From contig JAIOJM010000027.1 in the NCBI GenBank assembly GCA_019911785.1, positions 1 through 26,407 of the forward strand: a DNA stretch of 26,407 bases. Direction: 5' to 3'. Positions 1 to 9,690 of this stretch are shown here, piece after piece. Position numbers and translations under genes: made by a program. Each line of letters begins with the position of its first letter. The stretch's first letter is position 1. The DNA comes from Sulfuricella sp. Its GTDB lineage: Bacteria > Pseudomonadota > Gammaproteobacteria > Burkholderiales > Sulfuricellaceae. A model generated the notes under the pieces. That model searched no databases. It worked only from the letters and a program-made list of their open reading frames with translations, and had not been told where the DNA came from.

Positions 1-141
1 ATGCCTGACACCCCAAAACCTTCACTTGCGAAAGGAGGAAAAAACACTCATTCTTGACCCCGTTCGAGACCCCGATTCGGGTGTGTCCAGGTGGCGCCAT
101 TAGGCCGATCTTGGGTGGCGCCATTGGGGTGATCCGTGACA
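1..141. mobile_element. IS21-family-like terminal region (solo end or element running off the window)
   Basis: Two direct copies of GGTGGCGCCATT occur at 90-101 and 114-125, a 24 bp period, each followed by related sequence (GGCCGATC and GGGGTGATCC). A TGACA at 137-141 could be the CA-ending terminus. Multiple GTGG-headed 20-24 bp repeats close to a TG/CA terminus are typical of IS21-family ends. No transposase reading frame is visible; if present it lies left of base 1. The family call rests on repeat architecture only. Confidence 0.4.
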
Positions 142-378
142 CTATCAGCCCCAGTAGTGTAGTTTTCCTGCCCTCACCATCAAATAGCAAGCAAGTTTAC
201 GCTTTCCATTTTTCGTCGCAATATCTGAGTGTCCAGCCGCTGGTAGCCCTTCGACGCCAAACGCGACCCCAAGCCGGTGGATCAGTCCGCTAGCCCGGAG
301 CTGGCTTTACTCGGAGATTGGGCGGTTCGTGATGGAACTGGACTGGCAGAAAGCGCGCGCGACACTTTGCTATTCCAC
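142..378. other. Non-coding stretch downstream of the dptH-like gene
   Basis: No convincing gene was found. Short open frames here lack ribosome binding sites and recognisable protein content. No strong terminator hairpin was found after the stop of the minus-strand operon at 379. It contains CCATTTTTCGTC at 206-217, repeated exactly at 9617-9628 in front of the dptF-like gene. Confidence 0.5.
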
Positions 379-3300
379 CTATTCCACGCCAGTTTTTCCT
401 CCGGTATTTTCCAGTTCGTAAAAAGGCATTCCTCTAATGACTTCGCCAGCAACATTGAATGACTTGTAGAGGCAATGGTGATTGGGCAAAGTCTTCACTC
501 GGTCTGACAGTTCCGCGAGATCAGAGGTGATACCTAGTGCTCCGAGTTCCGAGGGCGTGACATTCGGCACCTTGTGGACAAACCAGGTCAGCAACGGATC
601 CCTGTAGTCCGTGGCATTAACCTTGAAGTGCCGCAAGTACTGCGATGCAAGTATCACGCCAACGCCGAACTCCCGTCCCTGCAGCAATAGCTTGCGAAGT
701 ACGTCGAACTCGTATCGCATGATGTTGTCTGCCTCGTCAACAAGTAAATAGGAGTCGATTACTCGTAGTTGTGGATCGGTTCCCTCAAATGGGCGTTTAG
801 GGGTCTTGAGCATGTTCTCATAGAACATATTCAGCATAATGGCGACAAGCATGTTCTTGCTTCGGTCGTCTTGGCCCATTGCGTCAAGTGATATCACGAC
901 GACACCGTTCAGGAATTGGTCGAACTGCACCGCATCGCGTGGGTCGCGAGCAAATACCTCCATGTCCACAAGATCGTCAATGATGGCCATAGGAGCGTCG
1001 GATTTCCCACCGAGAAGCTCCCGATATGCGGCATGGATGTCGTAAATTGTTGGGTGACGGCCTTCGGTCGCGCAGGATTCATAGGCACTCCTGACGGCTC
1101 CCTTGAGTTTGTCGCGCTGGACGGGGCCTATGCCGGAATAGATCTTGTCGAGGACATCCGCGAAGAAGCGAAACCTGTCCAACCAGGGGGCAGGAGACTC
1201 GCCCATGGAGCTGGTGTCGAAAAGGTTGAGGGGCAGCTGGGTTGGTTTAACGACCCTCGCTCCTGTTGCCGCTACGAAATCGGGGCTGCTGTAGTCTCTC
1301 TTGTAGTCGAAGATCAGGAATCTTGGTGCAATGCCCCGGTTTTCCTGCTGCTCGGCGGAGATCTGGAATATAAGGGACTTGAGCAACTGGGTCTTTCCAG
1401 TGCCCAGGTCACCGACGACCCCCATGTTTAGTTGGTTGAGCCGTGTGTCTGAGATATTCAGGGATAGCGCGCGTGGCTCGAAGCCATCGGTAGTCCTGCC
1501 AACGGCAAGGACTATGCCGGTATGCCTTTGCTCATACGGAGGGACAGCCTCCGGTGAGGAAGGCTCCGAGAGGGCTGCCGGCTGAAAAGCTGCCATGTTG
1601 TCCATGTAGGGCTGGACTACCCCTGAGGACGACGGGCTAACATCTGCCGGTGTAGCAGCGATTTCTTTGGGGATAGTGGCGGCAAATCCCTCGGGTACCG
1701 CTGTGGTCGCTGGCTCCATCTGGGGTAGCAAAGACCAGTTGCCGACCTTAGCGCGGACTGCGTCGTAGAAGCCCTGAGCGTCTCCGGCTACGATCCGCGT
1801 GGCATCACTCGTCGCGATCACGATGGTCTCCTCAAAGCCATCCCCGTCCCGGTCATACGAATCGCTTCGTACCGACTCGTCGATTATTATTAGCCTACCG
1901 GTGGAGTCGATCGTTATCGAAGGATCAGGCCCCAGGATCGCTGCGGCGATTCGCTCGTGGTACGATGCCCACCGACCGGCCTGGCCGGAGACGTCGTCGT
2001 GCTGGCTGTAGACGCGCAGGCCAAACCCGATCATCGAGAGCAGAAGGTGTTGGAAAGTAAGGCGCCAAGCCAGTGAATCCTCTGATCTGACCTCCATCGA
2101 GTATAGTAACGACGACAATGCCTTGGCTTGACCGAGGGCGTCTTCCACTTCGGAAGAAGGGAAAGTGGAGCCTTGCCTGCACTTGACCTCGATCGGCGTC
2201 AGGTGGATGCGGACGGGGCCGTCGCCGATATGCATGCCCACGACTAGCAGGTCCGGACGCGACAGGGACATGTCCCTGCGATCCTTTCTGAGTGAGCGTG
2301 CAAGATCCCCAAGGTACCCCCGGAACGGGTCGACGGGGATGATGATGGCAATCGATGCCTCCGCTTCGGTACCAACGAGGACTGGTAGCAAGCTGTCGGC
2401 GTTGTCCGAGGTGCGGAACTGGTCCTGCAGGAGTCTCACGGCCAGGAAAAGGCCGAGATCGCCCGTTGCTCCAGTGTCGTCTCCCGATAGTCCCCGCACT
2501 GTAGGAATGCCCCTTCTGGCAACTTCGAGGAGGATTTGCTCTATCTGGTCGTCCGGAAGTTGGTCGCATCCGGGTAGCCGCGAAAGTACCCTCCCAAGTC
2601 CATCTCGGTCGGCGTCCTTTACTTGGGAGAGAAGGTAGTAGCCATTGGTATCTCCAGCACGATTGGAGTAGGACGGGAGGTCGTAGTCCCAGAGATAGGC
2701 GCCTTGGAGCCAGCCGCCGAGGAAGCAGGCCGGGTCGATCGCGGCCGACGAGACGGCCACGAAGTCGGCCTTCTGTTCTTCCAGCATGTGGCGCACAGCA
2801 TGGACGTTGGGTGCGAATCGGAGTCCGACTCTTCCGTCCTGGCGGTTTTCTAGGGCGAGCATGCAGCTTGCGACTTTGTCCAAGAGGACATCGCCCGATG
2901 GTGGCATGGGCAGACCTTGCCTAGACTCGCTCAGAAATGCCCGATTGGCTCCAGATAGCTGGCGCCGCACCCGGTGGCGGATCAATCCGCCGGGCCCAAG
3001 GGGGGAACGCATGGCATTGGACGTCGTCTCTGGTTCGGACGAGTCCAACTGTGCAATGATTCCCAGATCGGGGATAGAACCCGCGGGTTGCCTGTCGAAC
3101 CACCGGACGAGGTTGCCAGTATCCTCCGAGAGATTGGAGATAGTGGCCTCGTCCGGCCGTGAACTATCAGCCCGTGTATCGAATACTTGTACCATCCTCG
3201 GACCGATGCCTTGCCTCGGCGATATGGTGTCGCCGTTGCCGAACCGCCGGGTACACCAGGCGACAAGTCCTTCATTGCAAGCGTCTGTCGTGCCACCCGC

Positions 3301-5931
3301 ACTTGAAACCACAAGACTGACGATGGGCTTGGCGGAGAGCAGATCAGAAACATCCTCGAGTGCACGCGAGACCTGGGCGGCGCTGAAACCACTGGATATG
3401 CCGCCTACCGTTATCCCGAACGCGCCGTCGAAGGGGGCGATGCGGGACCTTTCCGTGAGTTGGCGGAGGCGTGCGCCGTTCCAAAGCACGGACCAGTAGT
3501 CAGAATTGCACTCAACCGAGAGGAAGTCGACTCGCTCGATGCCTCCGGGAGCATGTAGTGACATTGTCATCAGGTCGGGAGCGCTATCGGGGTCAAGGAT
3601 GCTGGCGGCAGGACACGGGAAGCCATCTTCCACAGCCTTGTAAAGTACGTGCTGGGCAACGCAATGCCAAGCGAGGCGTAGTGGGTGCAAGGGTGACAGG
3701 AGGATGGCGTCCGGCACTCTGGAGAGGGTACGCCCATCCTGCTCAAGCGATGTGACTATGACGGTATCAACCCAGCATGCGACATCAGGATCGGATCCAA
3801 GCCAATCCTGATAACTGTCGAGGTACACCTCGACGAGTTCCTTGAACTCTTGGTCGCGAGCGACCCATTGGCCCAGAGGGGCGGACTCGAGCAATCCGGA
3901 CTGCTCATCGGTACCCCGTATTCTTTCTGCGAGCCGCTGCCTTGACTCGATGAAACCTGGCGGTGGCAGGAACTCGGCGATCATCGGTCGGGGGTCATGT
4001 AGGAAGCGTCCTTGGGACAGGACGGGGCCTGCCGGCTCTCCCCAGTTGGGCGGGACCCAGTTGCTTGCGTAGTCGTTCGCAATCACTATCGGGAGGAACG
4101 ACTTGCTCGATGAGTGTTCATCGAGCATCCACGATTGCAAGCTTGACGAGCGTGCATGGCGATCGAGCTGGACGACGGACTTTGCGTCGAATTGTTCCAG
4201 GTGCCGGCGGTTAAGCTTAATAAGTCGCTCGAACTCGCTGCGGCAGCCTTCTTCGTCGGTCTCTTCACAGGCGACGTAAACCCTGCAGGTCTCGTCGACA
4301 GTAGAGCCGTCTCGTTCGGTGCGCTTGAATGGGATATCGAGCTGGTACTTTCCATCAGCGTCGATTTCTATCTGGTACTCGCCTTGCCGCACTTGGTGGA
4401 TAGTAAGGGTTTGCTTGTCTCCGTCAACCTCCGCCGCATCGTCCTGAATACCTATTGCTTCGCTACCGATAATCGCATGGGGTGACACAAATACCGTCAG
4501 TTCGTAGCGCCCAGCTCCTGGCACAGACAATGCTGTTTCCCAATCGAAGCCTAATCTGGCCGCTTTCCTGGCTGGCTTTCTGGGTGGGGATAGCTTCCTG
4601 GCCATTCTGCACGACACGAACAGGCCCGGAGACCAGCTCTCGAGAGAGACGACCTTAATCGCCGTCCCCTTGTGTCCAGAAGCCTCGACCTTGTATCTGA
4701 TCGGAACCTTGTGCATAGGTGGTGTCTGGTCGACGTAAGGTGTATTTCCGGCCACCTGAATTGCTGTAACCAGCTTACCACTTGCCCCCCCTGCAATCCT
4801 CTCGAGAATGGCGTCCACCGGGCGATCCAGTTGGTCCTTCCCCGTGGAAATGGAAAGGTTCACCGCGCCATGGACAAGCACGGGGATACCCCGGGCAGTT
4901 GGAAAGATCTGGTTCGTACAGTCGATGAGGAGGTCATCGGCCGCCACTGATTCCTCCGCCAGGAGTTCCGACCAGCGCTCGACCGTCAGAGCCTTCCACC
5001 AATTCGGTGGCGAAGTAACTTCGAGCCCATCCTCTGGCAGGTAGAAGGCTGGAGTGGCCCGCTCGAAGGCGGTGGGTACCTTGCACCTCTCCTGAATGTG
5101 CGCATGAAAATCATCCAGAAAATCTGCTTCGTTTTCCGTGCAATTCTGCCTGGCATGCTCGAGTCCGACCTTAAAACCGTCTGCCAATGCATCTGCGAGT
5201 TGCTGAAGCACCCCTGGCTGGCCTTTCGCAGAGAGTCCTTCGTCTCGCTGCGGAGGGATGCCGCAGGCAAGGCTGAGCGAGTGGGCTGGGGACAACCCGT
5301 CTGGTGTGGGCTGCAGAGAGAAAATGCGGGAAAGCAGGTGCCACGCAGCTTTTCGAGTGCCCCTGTTTTGGTCTACTTCGTCCATGGCCCTTGCAGCATA
5401 CTCGACGAGGATCTTGGCTTCTTCCTGCTGTCCTTCCGTTAGCCTGGCATCGGCAAGTCCTTCGGAGAGCAAATGCTGGATGAACTCGTCGCCCCACCAT
5501 TCATCGAATGTCGCGTGACCTGAGTTGTTTGACGCACTGACTCCAAATTCGTCCGTTGTGGACGCCACCGACCTATTGCTGTGCTGGCCAGGGGGCACAA
5601 GTGCGATATAGCTTGGACTCGACGGGACGTTACGCAGGTTCAGCAGGTGGGTCTCGTCACATTGCCCAGATGATCCGATGCTGGGGTTCGAAATCCTTAC
5701 CTCCCCCGCCGGGACCTGTAACAGCACGGGGAGAACGGTCCCTTCGCCCGTGGTGTCCCGGAGCTTTATGCCACCTGGCGACGACAACTCATCATAAACC
5801 ATCTCGAGAAGCTCGATTGGTGGCCCGTGGAAGATGAAGCGGGATTCCAAGCTGGTGCCTGCGCGCCCAAGGGTTGCTTGCCGGACCTTTTCCAGCACAA
5901 TGGAGGAGAGTTTCTTCGCGAGTTTATTCAT
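379..5931 (-). CDS. dptH: DptH-like restriction protein: PD-(D/E)XK-like motif plus HerA/FtsK-type ATPase
   Basis: A very large protein of about 1850 residues and the last gene of the operon. The C-terminal ATPase has Walker A GDLGTGKT near residue 1500, followed by FLIFDYKRDYSSP and IYSGIGPVQRDKL. Walker B YLLVDEADNI lies near residue 1725 and ILASQYLRHF near 1765, the HerA/FtsK-like pattern of DptH. At about 1223-1252, RPDLLVV followed by TPIEVKCR has the D...ExK spacing of a PD-(D/E)XK nuclease. The N-terminal 1200 residues have no motif I recognise. The start is ATG at 5931, overlapping the upstream TGA (TGATG), which implies translational coupling; a TTG one codon upstream is the alternative. 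Known DptH acts with DptF and DptG to restrict DNA lacking phosphorothioate. Here no dnd modification genes exist and a cytosine methyltransferase heads the operon. The family call is by motif and synteny. Confidence 0.65.
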   Translation of the reverse strand: MNKLAKKLSSIVLEKVRQATLGRAGTSLESRFIFHGPPIELLEMVYDELSSPGGIKLRDTTGEGTVLPVLLQVPAGEVRISNPSIGSSGQCDETHLLNLRNVPSSPSYIALVPPGQHSNRSVASTTDEFGVSASNNSGHATFDEWWGDEFIQHLLSEGLADARLTEGQQEEAKILVEYAARAMDEVDQNRGTRKAAWHLLSRIFSLQPTPDGLSPAHSLSLACGIPPQRDEGLSAKGQPGVLQQLADALADGFKVGLEHARQNCTENEADFLDDFHAHIQERCKVPTAFERATPAFYLPEDGLEVTSPPNWWKALTVERWSELLAEESVAADDLLIDCTNQIFPTARGIPVLVHGAVNLSISTGKDQLDRPVDAILERIAGGASGKLVTAIQVAGNTPYVDQTPPMHKVPIRYKVEASGHKGTAIKVVSLESWSPGLFVSCRMARKLSPPRKPARKAARLGFDWETALSVPGAGRYELTVFVSPHAIIGSEAIGIQDDAAEVDGDKQTLTIHQVRQGEYQIEIDADGKYQLDIPFKRTERDGSTVDETCRVYVACEETDEEGCRSEFERLIKLNRRHLEQFDAKSVVQLDRHARSSSLQSWMLDEHSSSKSFLPIVIANDYASNWVPPNWGEPAGPVLSQGRFLHDPRPMIAEFLPPPGFIESRQRLAERIRGTDEQSGLLESAPLGQWVARDQEFKELVEVYLDSYQDWLGSDPDVACWVDTVIVTSLEQDGRTLSRVPDAILLSPLHPLRLAWHCVAQHVLYKAVEDGFPCPAASILDPDSAPDLMTMSLHAPGGIERVDFLSVECNSDYWSVLWNGARLRQLTERSRIAPFDGAFGITVGGISSGFSAAQVSRALEDVSDLLSAKPIVSLVVSSAGGTTDACNEGLVAWCTRRFGNGDTISPRQGIGPRMVQVFDTRADSSRPDEATISNLSEDTGNLVRWFDRQPAGSIPDLGIIAQLDSSEPETTSNAMRSPLGPGGLIRHRVRRQLSGANRAFLSESRQGLPMPPSGDVLLDKVASCMLALENRQDGRVGLRFAPNVHAVRHMLEEQKADFVAVSSAAIDPACFLGGWLQGAYLWDYDLPSYSNRAGDTNGYYLLSQVKDADRDGLGRVLSRLPGCDQLPDDQIEQILLEVARRGIPTVRGLSGDDTGATGDLGLFLAVRLLQDQFRTSDNADSLLPVLVGTEAEASIAIIIPVDPFRGYLGDLARSLRKDRRDMSLSRPDLLVVGMHIGDGPVRIHLTPIEVKCRQGSTFPSSEVEDALGQAKALSSLLYSMEVRSEDSLAWRLTFQHLLLSMIGFGLRVYSQHDDVSGQAGRWASYHERIAAAILGPDPSITIDSTGRLIIIDESVRSDSYDRDGDGFEETIVIATSDATRIVAGDAQGFYDAVRAKVGNWSLLPQMEPATTAVPEGFAATIPKEIAATPADVSPSSSGVVQPYMDNMAAFQPAALSEPSSPEAVPPYEQRHTGIVLAVGRTTDGFEPRALSLNISDTRLNQLNMGVVGDLGTGKTQLLKSLIFQISAEQQENRGIAPRFLIFDYKRDYSSPDFVAATGARVVKPTQLPLNLFDTSSMGESPAPWLDRFRFFADVLDKIYSGIGPVQRDKLKGAVRSAYESCATEGRHPTIYDIHAAYRELLGGKSDAPMAIIDDLVDMEVFARDPRDAVQFDQFLNGVVVISLDAMGQDDRSKNMLVAIMLNMFYENMLKTPKRPFEGTDPQLRVIDSYLLVDEADNIMRYEFDVLRKLLLQGREFGVGVILASQYLRHFKVNATDYRDPLLTWFVHKVPNVTPSELGALGITSDLAELSDRVKTLPNHHCLYKSFNVAGEVIRGMPFYELENTGGKTGVE

Positions 5932-7457
5932 CAAACATTGGTCCGTACTGCCAGGGTGCTGGCGGGGAAAGGGGGAAGGAGCAACATCCCGCTTTCGGCG
6001 TCAGGGCTGTCAAGGACCAGTCCCAGCATCCTGAGTTGGTGCCCGAGGTCGTTCCGGGCAATGTCGTGTCGGTCGATGACGATGCCATAGGCGGCCAAAT
6101 GCTGGCTAAGTCGGTGGATTGACCGCGGGCCACCCATCCCTGCAAGGGCACAATGCACTATCGCTATTACCGAGACTGGGCCCAAAGAGACGATCCATGG
6201 GGATCTCTTGCTCTTTTTCTTGAGGACGTAGCCCTGATCGTATCCACGCAGTAAGTCGATGGCGGTTTGTCGCTGTCCGAGAGAGTGCGTCACGAACTCC
6301 ATGATGTTTGACCCGATCCCCTTCCGGCAAAGGAGTGCCCGAGCTTCTCGTTCATTTATTTCCGATATCCTGTCCTTGATGCCTCCCGAGGCGAGAGCGT
6401 CCTTGTTCTCCCTGACGTGTCGGCACAGGGCTGTGATATCGCTGCTGGAGGATAGGCTGCCTTCAAAGCGGACGCCGCATTCATCGAGTGACCAGAGCAC
6501 AGCGTTCATACCCAGCCGTGCACGTAGGTACTTTGATGCTTGGTCCTTAATTCCGTGGAGTGCCTTGTCACCGTACGACATGTATGGCAAGTTGCGGGGG
6601 AAGATGTTTGACCGTGTCTGCTCCTCGTCTTGGGGGCCGCCCCCTGTGATCGAGGCTTCAACACAGTCCCATATCCTGGCTTGTACGTCGCATAGCCAGA
6701 TGACATGGGCCACGGTCGCAAGACGGAGGACTGCCTCGAGCAAACTGATCCACTGCCTGCGGGTCATCGAGTCCTTCGCATGGATGATGGCTCGGAGGTC
6801 CTTCGTGAACTGTCGCGCAGGGAATTGTACACGCTGAAGGTCTGCGGGGGACAGGTTAACTATATCTTTCCCAGAGGGGAGCGACAGCTGCCAGGCAGAG
6901 GTTGCTTCCGACCATGCTCCAATTTCCTGCTGAAGCCAGCGTGCGAAGATGTCGTCATTGGCTTCGACATCCAAGGCCGTGAATAGGTCACCCCACAATG
7001 CCTTTGCCGAAGCTGCGTCTTCGGAACCCAGCCAGGCCATGCGGCGGATCAGGCTACCGGCAGGCCAGGAATTGCTGCTCAGGCGCGCCGAGCCCGAAAA
7101 CAGCGCTATTCTAGGAACAAGCGGTGACACCTGTAAAAATCGCTTGGAGGACTGGTTGGGCAGTTTTGGGCTCTCAAGGACCCCGTGGAGAACCGTATAC
7201 CAGGTGTTCGCGTCCACGGTCGCGTGGGAAGGCTTCTGGTGCCTTTCCCGGTATTTCTGGATACTCTTGTCCATGTGGCGTCCTGCCTGAGGGACGCTGC
7301 CCTCGCTGGCTTCGTGGAATCCAATAGCGCGGTACAGGGACGCTACCAGCACCTCCGAGCTTGCATATTCCGGTGCTGGGCTGATGGCGAGGGCAGAATC
7401 CTTGTAGGCTTCGTAGGAGGTTTTCCAAGGGGCTTGGAGGAAGACGTCTAATGTCAT
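5931..7457 (-). CDS. Protein of unknown function in the DptG position
   Basis: A 508-residue soluble protein with no signal peptide, membrane segment or catalytic motif that I can recognise. It lies between the DptF-like ATPase and the DptH-like protein. Its ATG overlaps the upstream stop codon by 4 bases (ATGA) and its TGA overlaps the next ATG by 1, so all three are probably co-translated. In phosphorothioation-dependent restriction loci the gene between dptF and dptH is dptG, of similar size (mid-400s residues) and also without obvious motifs. The C-terminus (about 425-500) is predicted mostly helical and could be a winged-helix-like region (GGPRSIHRLSQHLAAYG), but this is weak. The assignment to DptG rests on synteny, not on recognised sequence motifs. 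Confidence 0.5.
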   Translation of the reverse strand: MTLDVFLQAPWKTSYEAYKDSALAISPAPEYASSEVLVASLYRAIGFHEASEGSVPQAGRHMDKSIQKYRERHQKPSHATVDANTWYTVLHGVLESPKLPNQSSKRFLQVSPLVPRIALFSGSARLSSNSWPAGSLIRRMAWLGSEDAASAKALWGDLFTALDVEANDDIFARWLQQEIGAWSEATSAWQLSLPSGKDIVNLSPADLQRVQFPARQFTKDLRAIIHAKDSMTRRQWISLLEAVLRLATVAHVIWLCDVQARIWDCVEASITGGGPQDEEQTRSNIFPRNLPYMSYGDKALHGIKDQASKYLRARLGMNAVLWSLDECGVRFEGSLSSSSDITALCRHVRENKDALASGGIKDRISEINEREARALLCRKGIGSNIMEFVTHSLGQRQTAIDLLRGYDQGYVLKKKSKRSPWIVSLGPVSVIAIVHCALAGMGGPRSIHRLSQHLAAYGIVIDRHDIARNDLGHQLRMLGLVLDSPDAESGMLLLPPFPASTLAVRTNV

Positions 7458-9574
7458 CTGCGTTTCCCCGCCTTAACGGATGCAAATCCTCCCCTGTGCC
7501 GTTCGATGGTTGTTCCGTCCACTCCGATCCGGATCCTTGCCCTTTCAAGGATGTCTTGGTCTCGTACGATTGGACCTGATAACCTTGCTCTTGTCGTATC
7601 CAGAAGCGCCACGACTGGACGTGGAAGCGAAGCGACGGACATTCCCCTCTCTAGCTCCCTAACGGCCTTGAACAAGTCGTAGGTCAGGGCAATAGGTTGC
7701 TCGGACGGGCCACTGCCGATACTGAGGAAGCAAATGGGTGAGTGTGGCCTGCCTTCCCGTGCCACCTCACGCTCCCGAACCCTGACCCGGGGGATGACCA
7801 ACGTGGCCTGTCGCTGCAGGGGGGGGAGTGGCTGGCCAAACGTCGTTGTTAGCGAAATCTCGAAGTGCTCACCTTTATTCAACAAGTCTTCCACTTCTCT
7901 TGCGACATTGTAAAGTAGGTCCCCCCTGCCGCTCTCGTCCTCCAATACCCCCTGAAAGGCGCCAAGAATTTCCTCGTCTAGTACCACTGCGGACTTGGTG
8001 CCGAGATTGCGTCGAACCAGCCGGCACGCGAAGTCGCGCAACGTGCGCTGGATTCGGCTGGCTGCGGCAGGCCTCTTGCGACGGGTGGCCGACGCAGAGA
8101 GCTCCGAATCGACCCTGGCAATCCTTTTGAGCAGGTCGAGCTCGGTTGACGAAAGAGCCTGGTACTTGCGTATAAATTCGATGCCTTCGTCGGTGGAGCG
8201 GCTGAATCTCGTATCAAGCTCGCGCAGTACCAACTTGTTTCGCATGCTGATGGGGACTTCTGCATCAGGGCTTGCCAGCGCAGGATCGAGTATGTCGACA
8301 ATCCCTTCCAGTAGGGGGGCGATCGTCGCCGGTAGATAGGGGGCCTTGCGTGCCTGAAGAAAATGGTATAGGCCCATCAAGGTATGGTCTCGCTCCATGT
8401 CAAGATCCTTGATGTCCTTCAGCAGGGAACTGGCAACATTATTGTCCCATCGATGGAAGAGGGCATGCTGATAGCTGGACGTGGCGAGCAGGAATATGGC
8501 CGATGATCGTTGCCTGTTTGTTTTATTTCCTTCCGTGGCTTGCGCGTCGAGTTCGGCTAACCTGGCAGCCCAGCGACACGGGTCGAGCTCTCCTTCCTGC
8601 CCAGAAGGACGGTGGCCAGCTAGCAAGTACGAGACGAGGGAGAAGATGTCGCGGAAGCCCCAGCGCTTGCCACTCCCCAATTCATACCATCGTAGGATCC
8701 GTAGCAGAGATACCTGTGGGCCGTCTCGGGCGAGCAAAGCGCGACTTCCGCAGAACGGGCACTTGTCGCCGGCGGCGCACGAGCCGGGTTCGGGCCAGTG
8801 TTGCGCTGCTATGACTTGTCCGAGCAAGGTCGCAGCTGGTGGCGGGCCGCCATCATCTGTACGGACGAGAAGGGACTCGGCATCCATTGGCCATACCGCG
8901 ATAGACTCAAAACCTTCGAGCGGCCAGCAAGACGGGGCATCGGGAGCTAAGCTGACCGCCCTAGTGATTGTCTCCAGTAGCAGTTGGGGTGTCCCTAGAT
9001 TGTTCTCCAGTGCATGGATCATGGCGTCGTCGAGGATGCCACGGTTGACGCAGCACAGGTAAACCTTCGAATCATGGCCGTCGAGCGCATCGCAGAGCTC
9101 CTCGATCAGAAGCTTCGCCGGTGACTTGCCTTCATGACCGGCGACCACGGAGGCATCCTGTACGATGCCTAGCTCGAGATGCTTGGCGGGGGATGCGAGA
9201 ATGCCTGCATTAATGTGAACGATCCTTGGGACGGCGGCACCGGCCTGAGGGAAGAAGGAGCCGGTGAGTTCACTAATGAGTCCTCGGTTACAACAGAGGG
9301 CTGCGTCCAGCCACTCGATGGTTGACTCTATGGCTTCAGTCTTCCCGTTGCCCGGCCCCCCGACTAGCAAGAGGATCCGGGGTATTCCCGATGAACCGGA
9401 TGCGAGTTGCCTTGCCCATGACTCTAGCCTGGATAGAAGATTCGTGCGCAGGATGCCCTTACTGGGACGTCCACTGTTAGGATCAAAAAGGCGTCTTACC
9501 CCCCCAGAGTGGTGCCCTGCCCAATCCACCAGTGCGGCAGGATACTGGTGATTGTCCAGCGTCGTACTCTCCAT
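7454..9574 (-). CDS. dptF: DptF-like P-loop ATPase
   Basis: A 706-residue protein and the first of the three coupled restriction genes. Walker A GGPGNGKT is at residues 72-79 after a hydrophobic strand (ILLLV). A YLCCVNRGIL segment near residue 190 could serve as Walker B/sensor. WPLEGFESIAVWPMDAESLL near 240 is followed by a Cys cluster (C...CPFC), possibly metal binding, and then WGFRDIFSLVSYLLAG. These features and the gene order resemble DptF, the ATPase of the DptFGH complex, although this protein is longer than the ~550 residues I recall for DptF. The start is ATG 9574 with AAGGA about 9 bases upstream. A 116-bp gap separates it from the methyltransferase stop; no terminator is evident there, so one transcript is plausible. 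The alternative is another STAND-like or PglY/BrxC-type ATPase of a different defence family. Confidence 0.6.
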   Translation of the reverse strand: MESTTLDNHQYPAALVDWAGHHSGGVRRLFDPNSGRPSKGILRTNLLSRLESWARQLASGSSGIPRILLLVGGPGNGKTEAIESTIEWLDAALCCNRGLISELTGSFFPQAGAAVPRIVHINAGILASPAKHLELGIVQDASVVAGHEGKSPAKLLIEELCDALDGHDSKVYLCCVNRGILDDAMIHALENNLGTPQLLLETITRAVSLAPDAPSCWPLEGFESIAVWPMDAESLLVRTDDGGPPPAATLLGQVIAAQHWPEPGSCAAGDKCPFCGSRALLARDGPQVSLLRILRWYELGSGKRWGFRDIFSLVSYLLAGHRPSGQEGELDPCRWAARLAELDAQATEGNKTNRQRSSAIFLLATSSYQHALFHRWDNNVASSLLKDIKDLDMERDHTLMGLYHFLQARKAPYLPATIAPLLEGIVDILDPALASPDAEVPISMRNKLVLRELDTRFSRSTDEGIEFIRKYQALSSTELDLLKRIARVDSELSASATRRKRPAAASRIQRTLRDFACRLVRRNLGTKSAVVLDEEILGAFQGVLEDESGRGDLLYNVAREVEDLLNKGEHFEISLTTTFGQPLPPLQRQATLVIPRVRVREREVAREGRPHSPICFLSIGSGPSEQPIALTYDLFKAVRELERGMSVASLPRPVVALLDTTRARLSGPIVRDQDILERARIRIGVDGTTIERHRGGFASVKAGKRR

Positions 9575-9690
9575 CTCTGTTCCTTGTCAGGGTATTGCCC
9601 TATTCTCTTCTCATTGCCATTTTTCGTCCATCTATCCCCAAGTTTCCAGCTCCTTCGCCAAGTGTGCCCCTGAAAAATCTTGGCTGCGGG

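Noticed and set aside
54..293. 79-codon plus-strand frame as a gene
   Set aside because: It begins at a non-ATG codon without a ribosome binding site and runs through the GGTGGCGCCATT repeats of the IS-like end.
1..378. Left end of the Tn7-like element
   Set aside because: No AATAAAGTTG-type boxes and no TGTCGG terminus were found here; the repeats present have a different sequence and IS21-like spacing.
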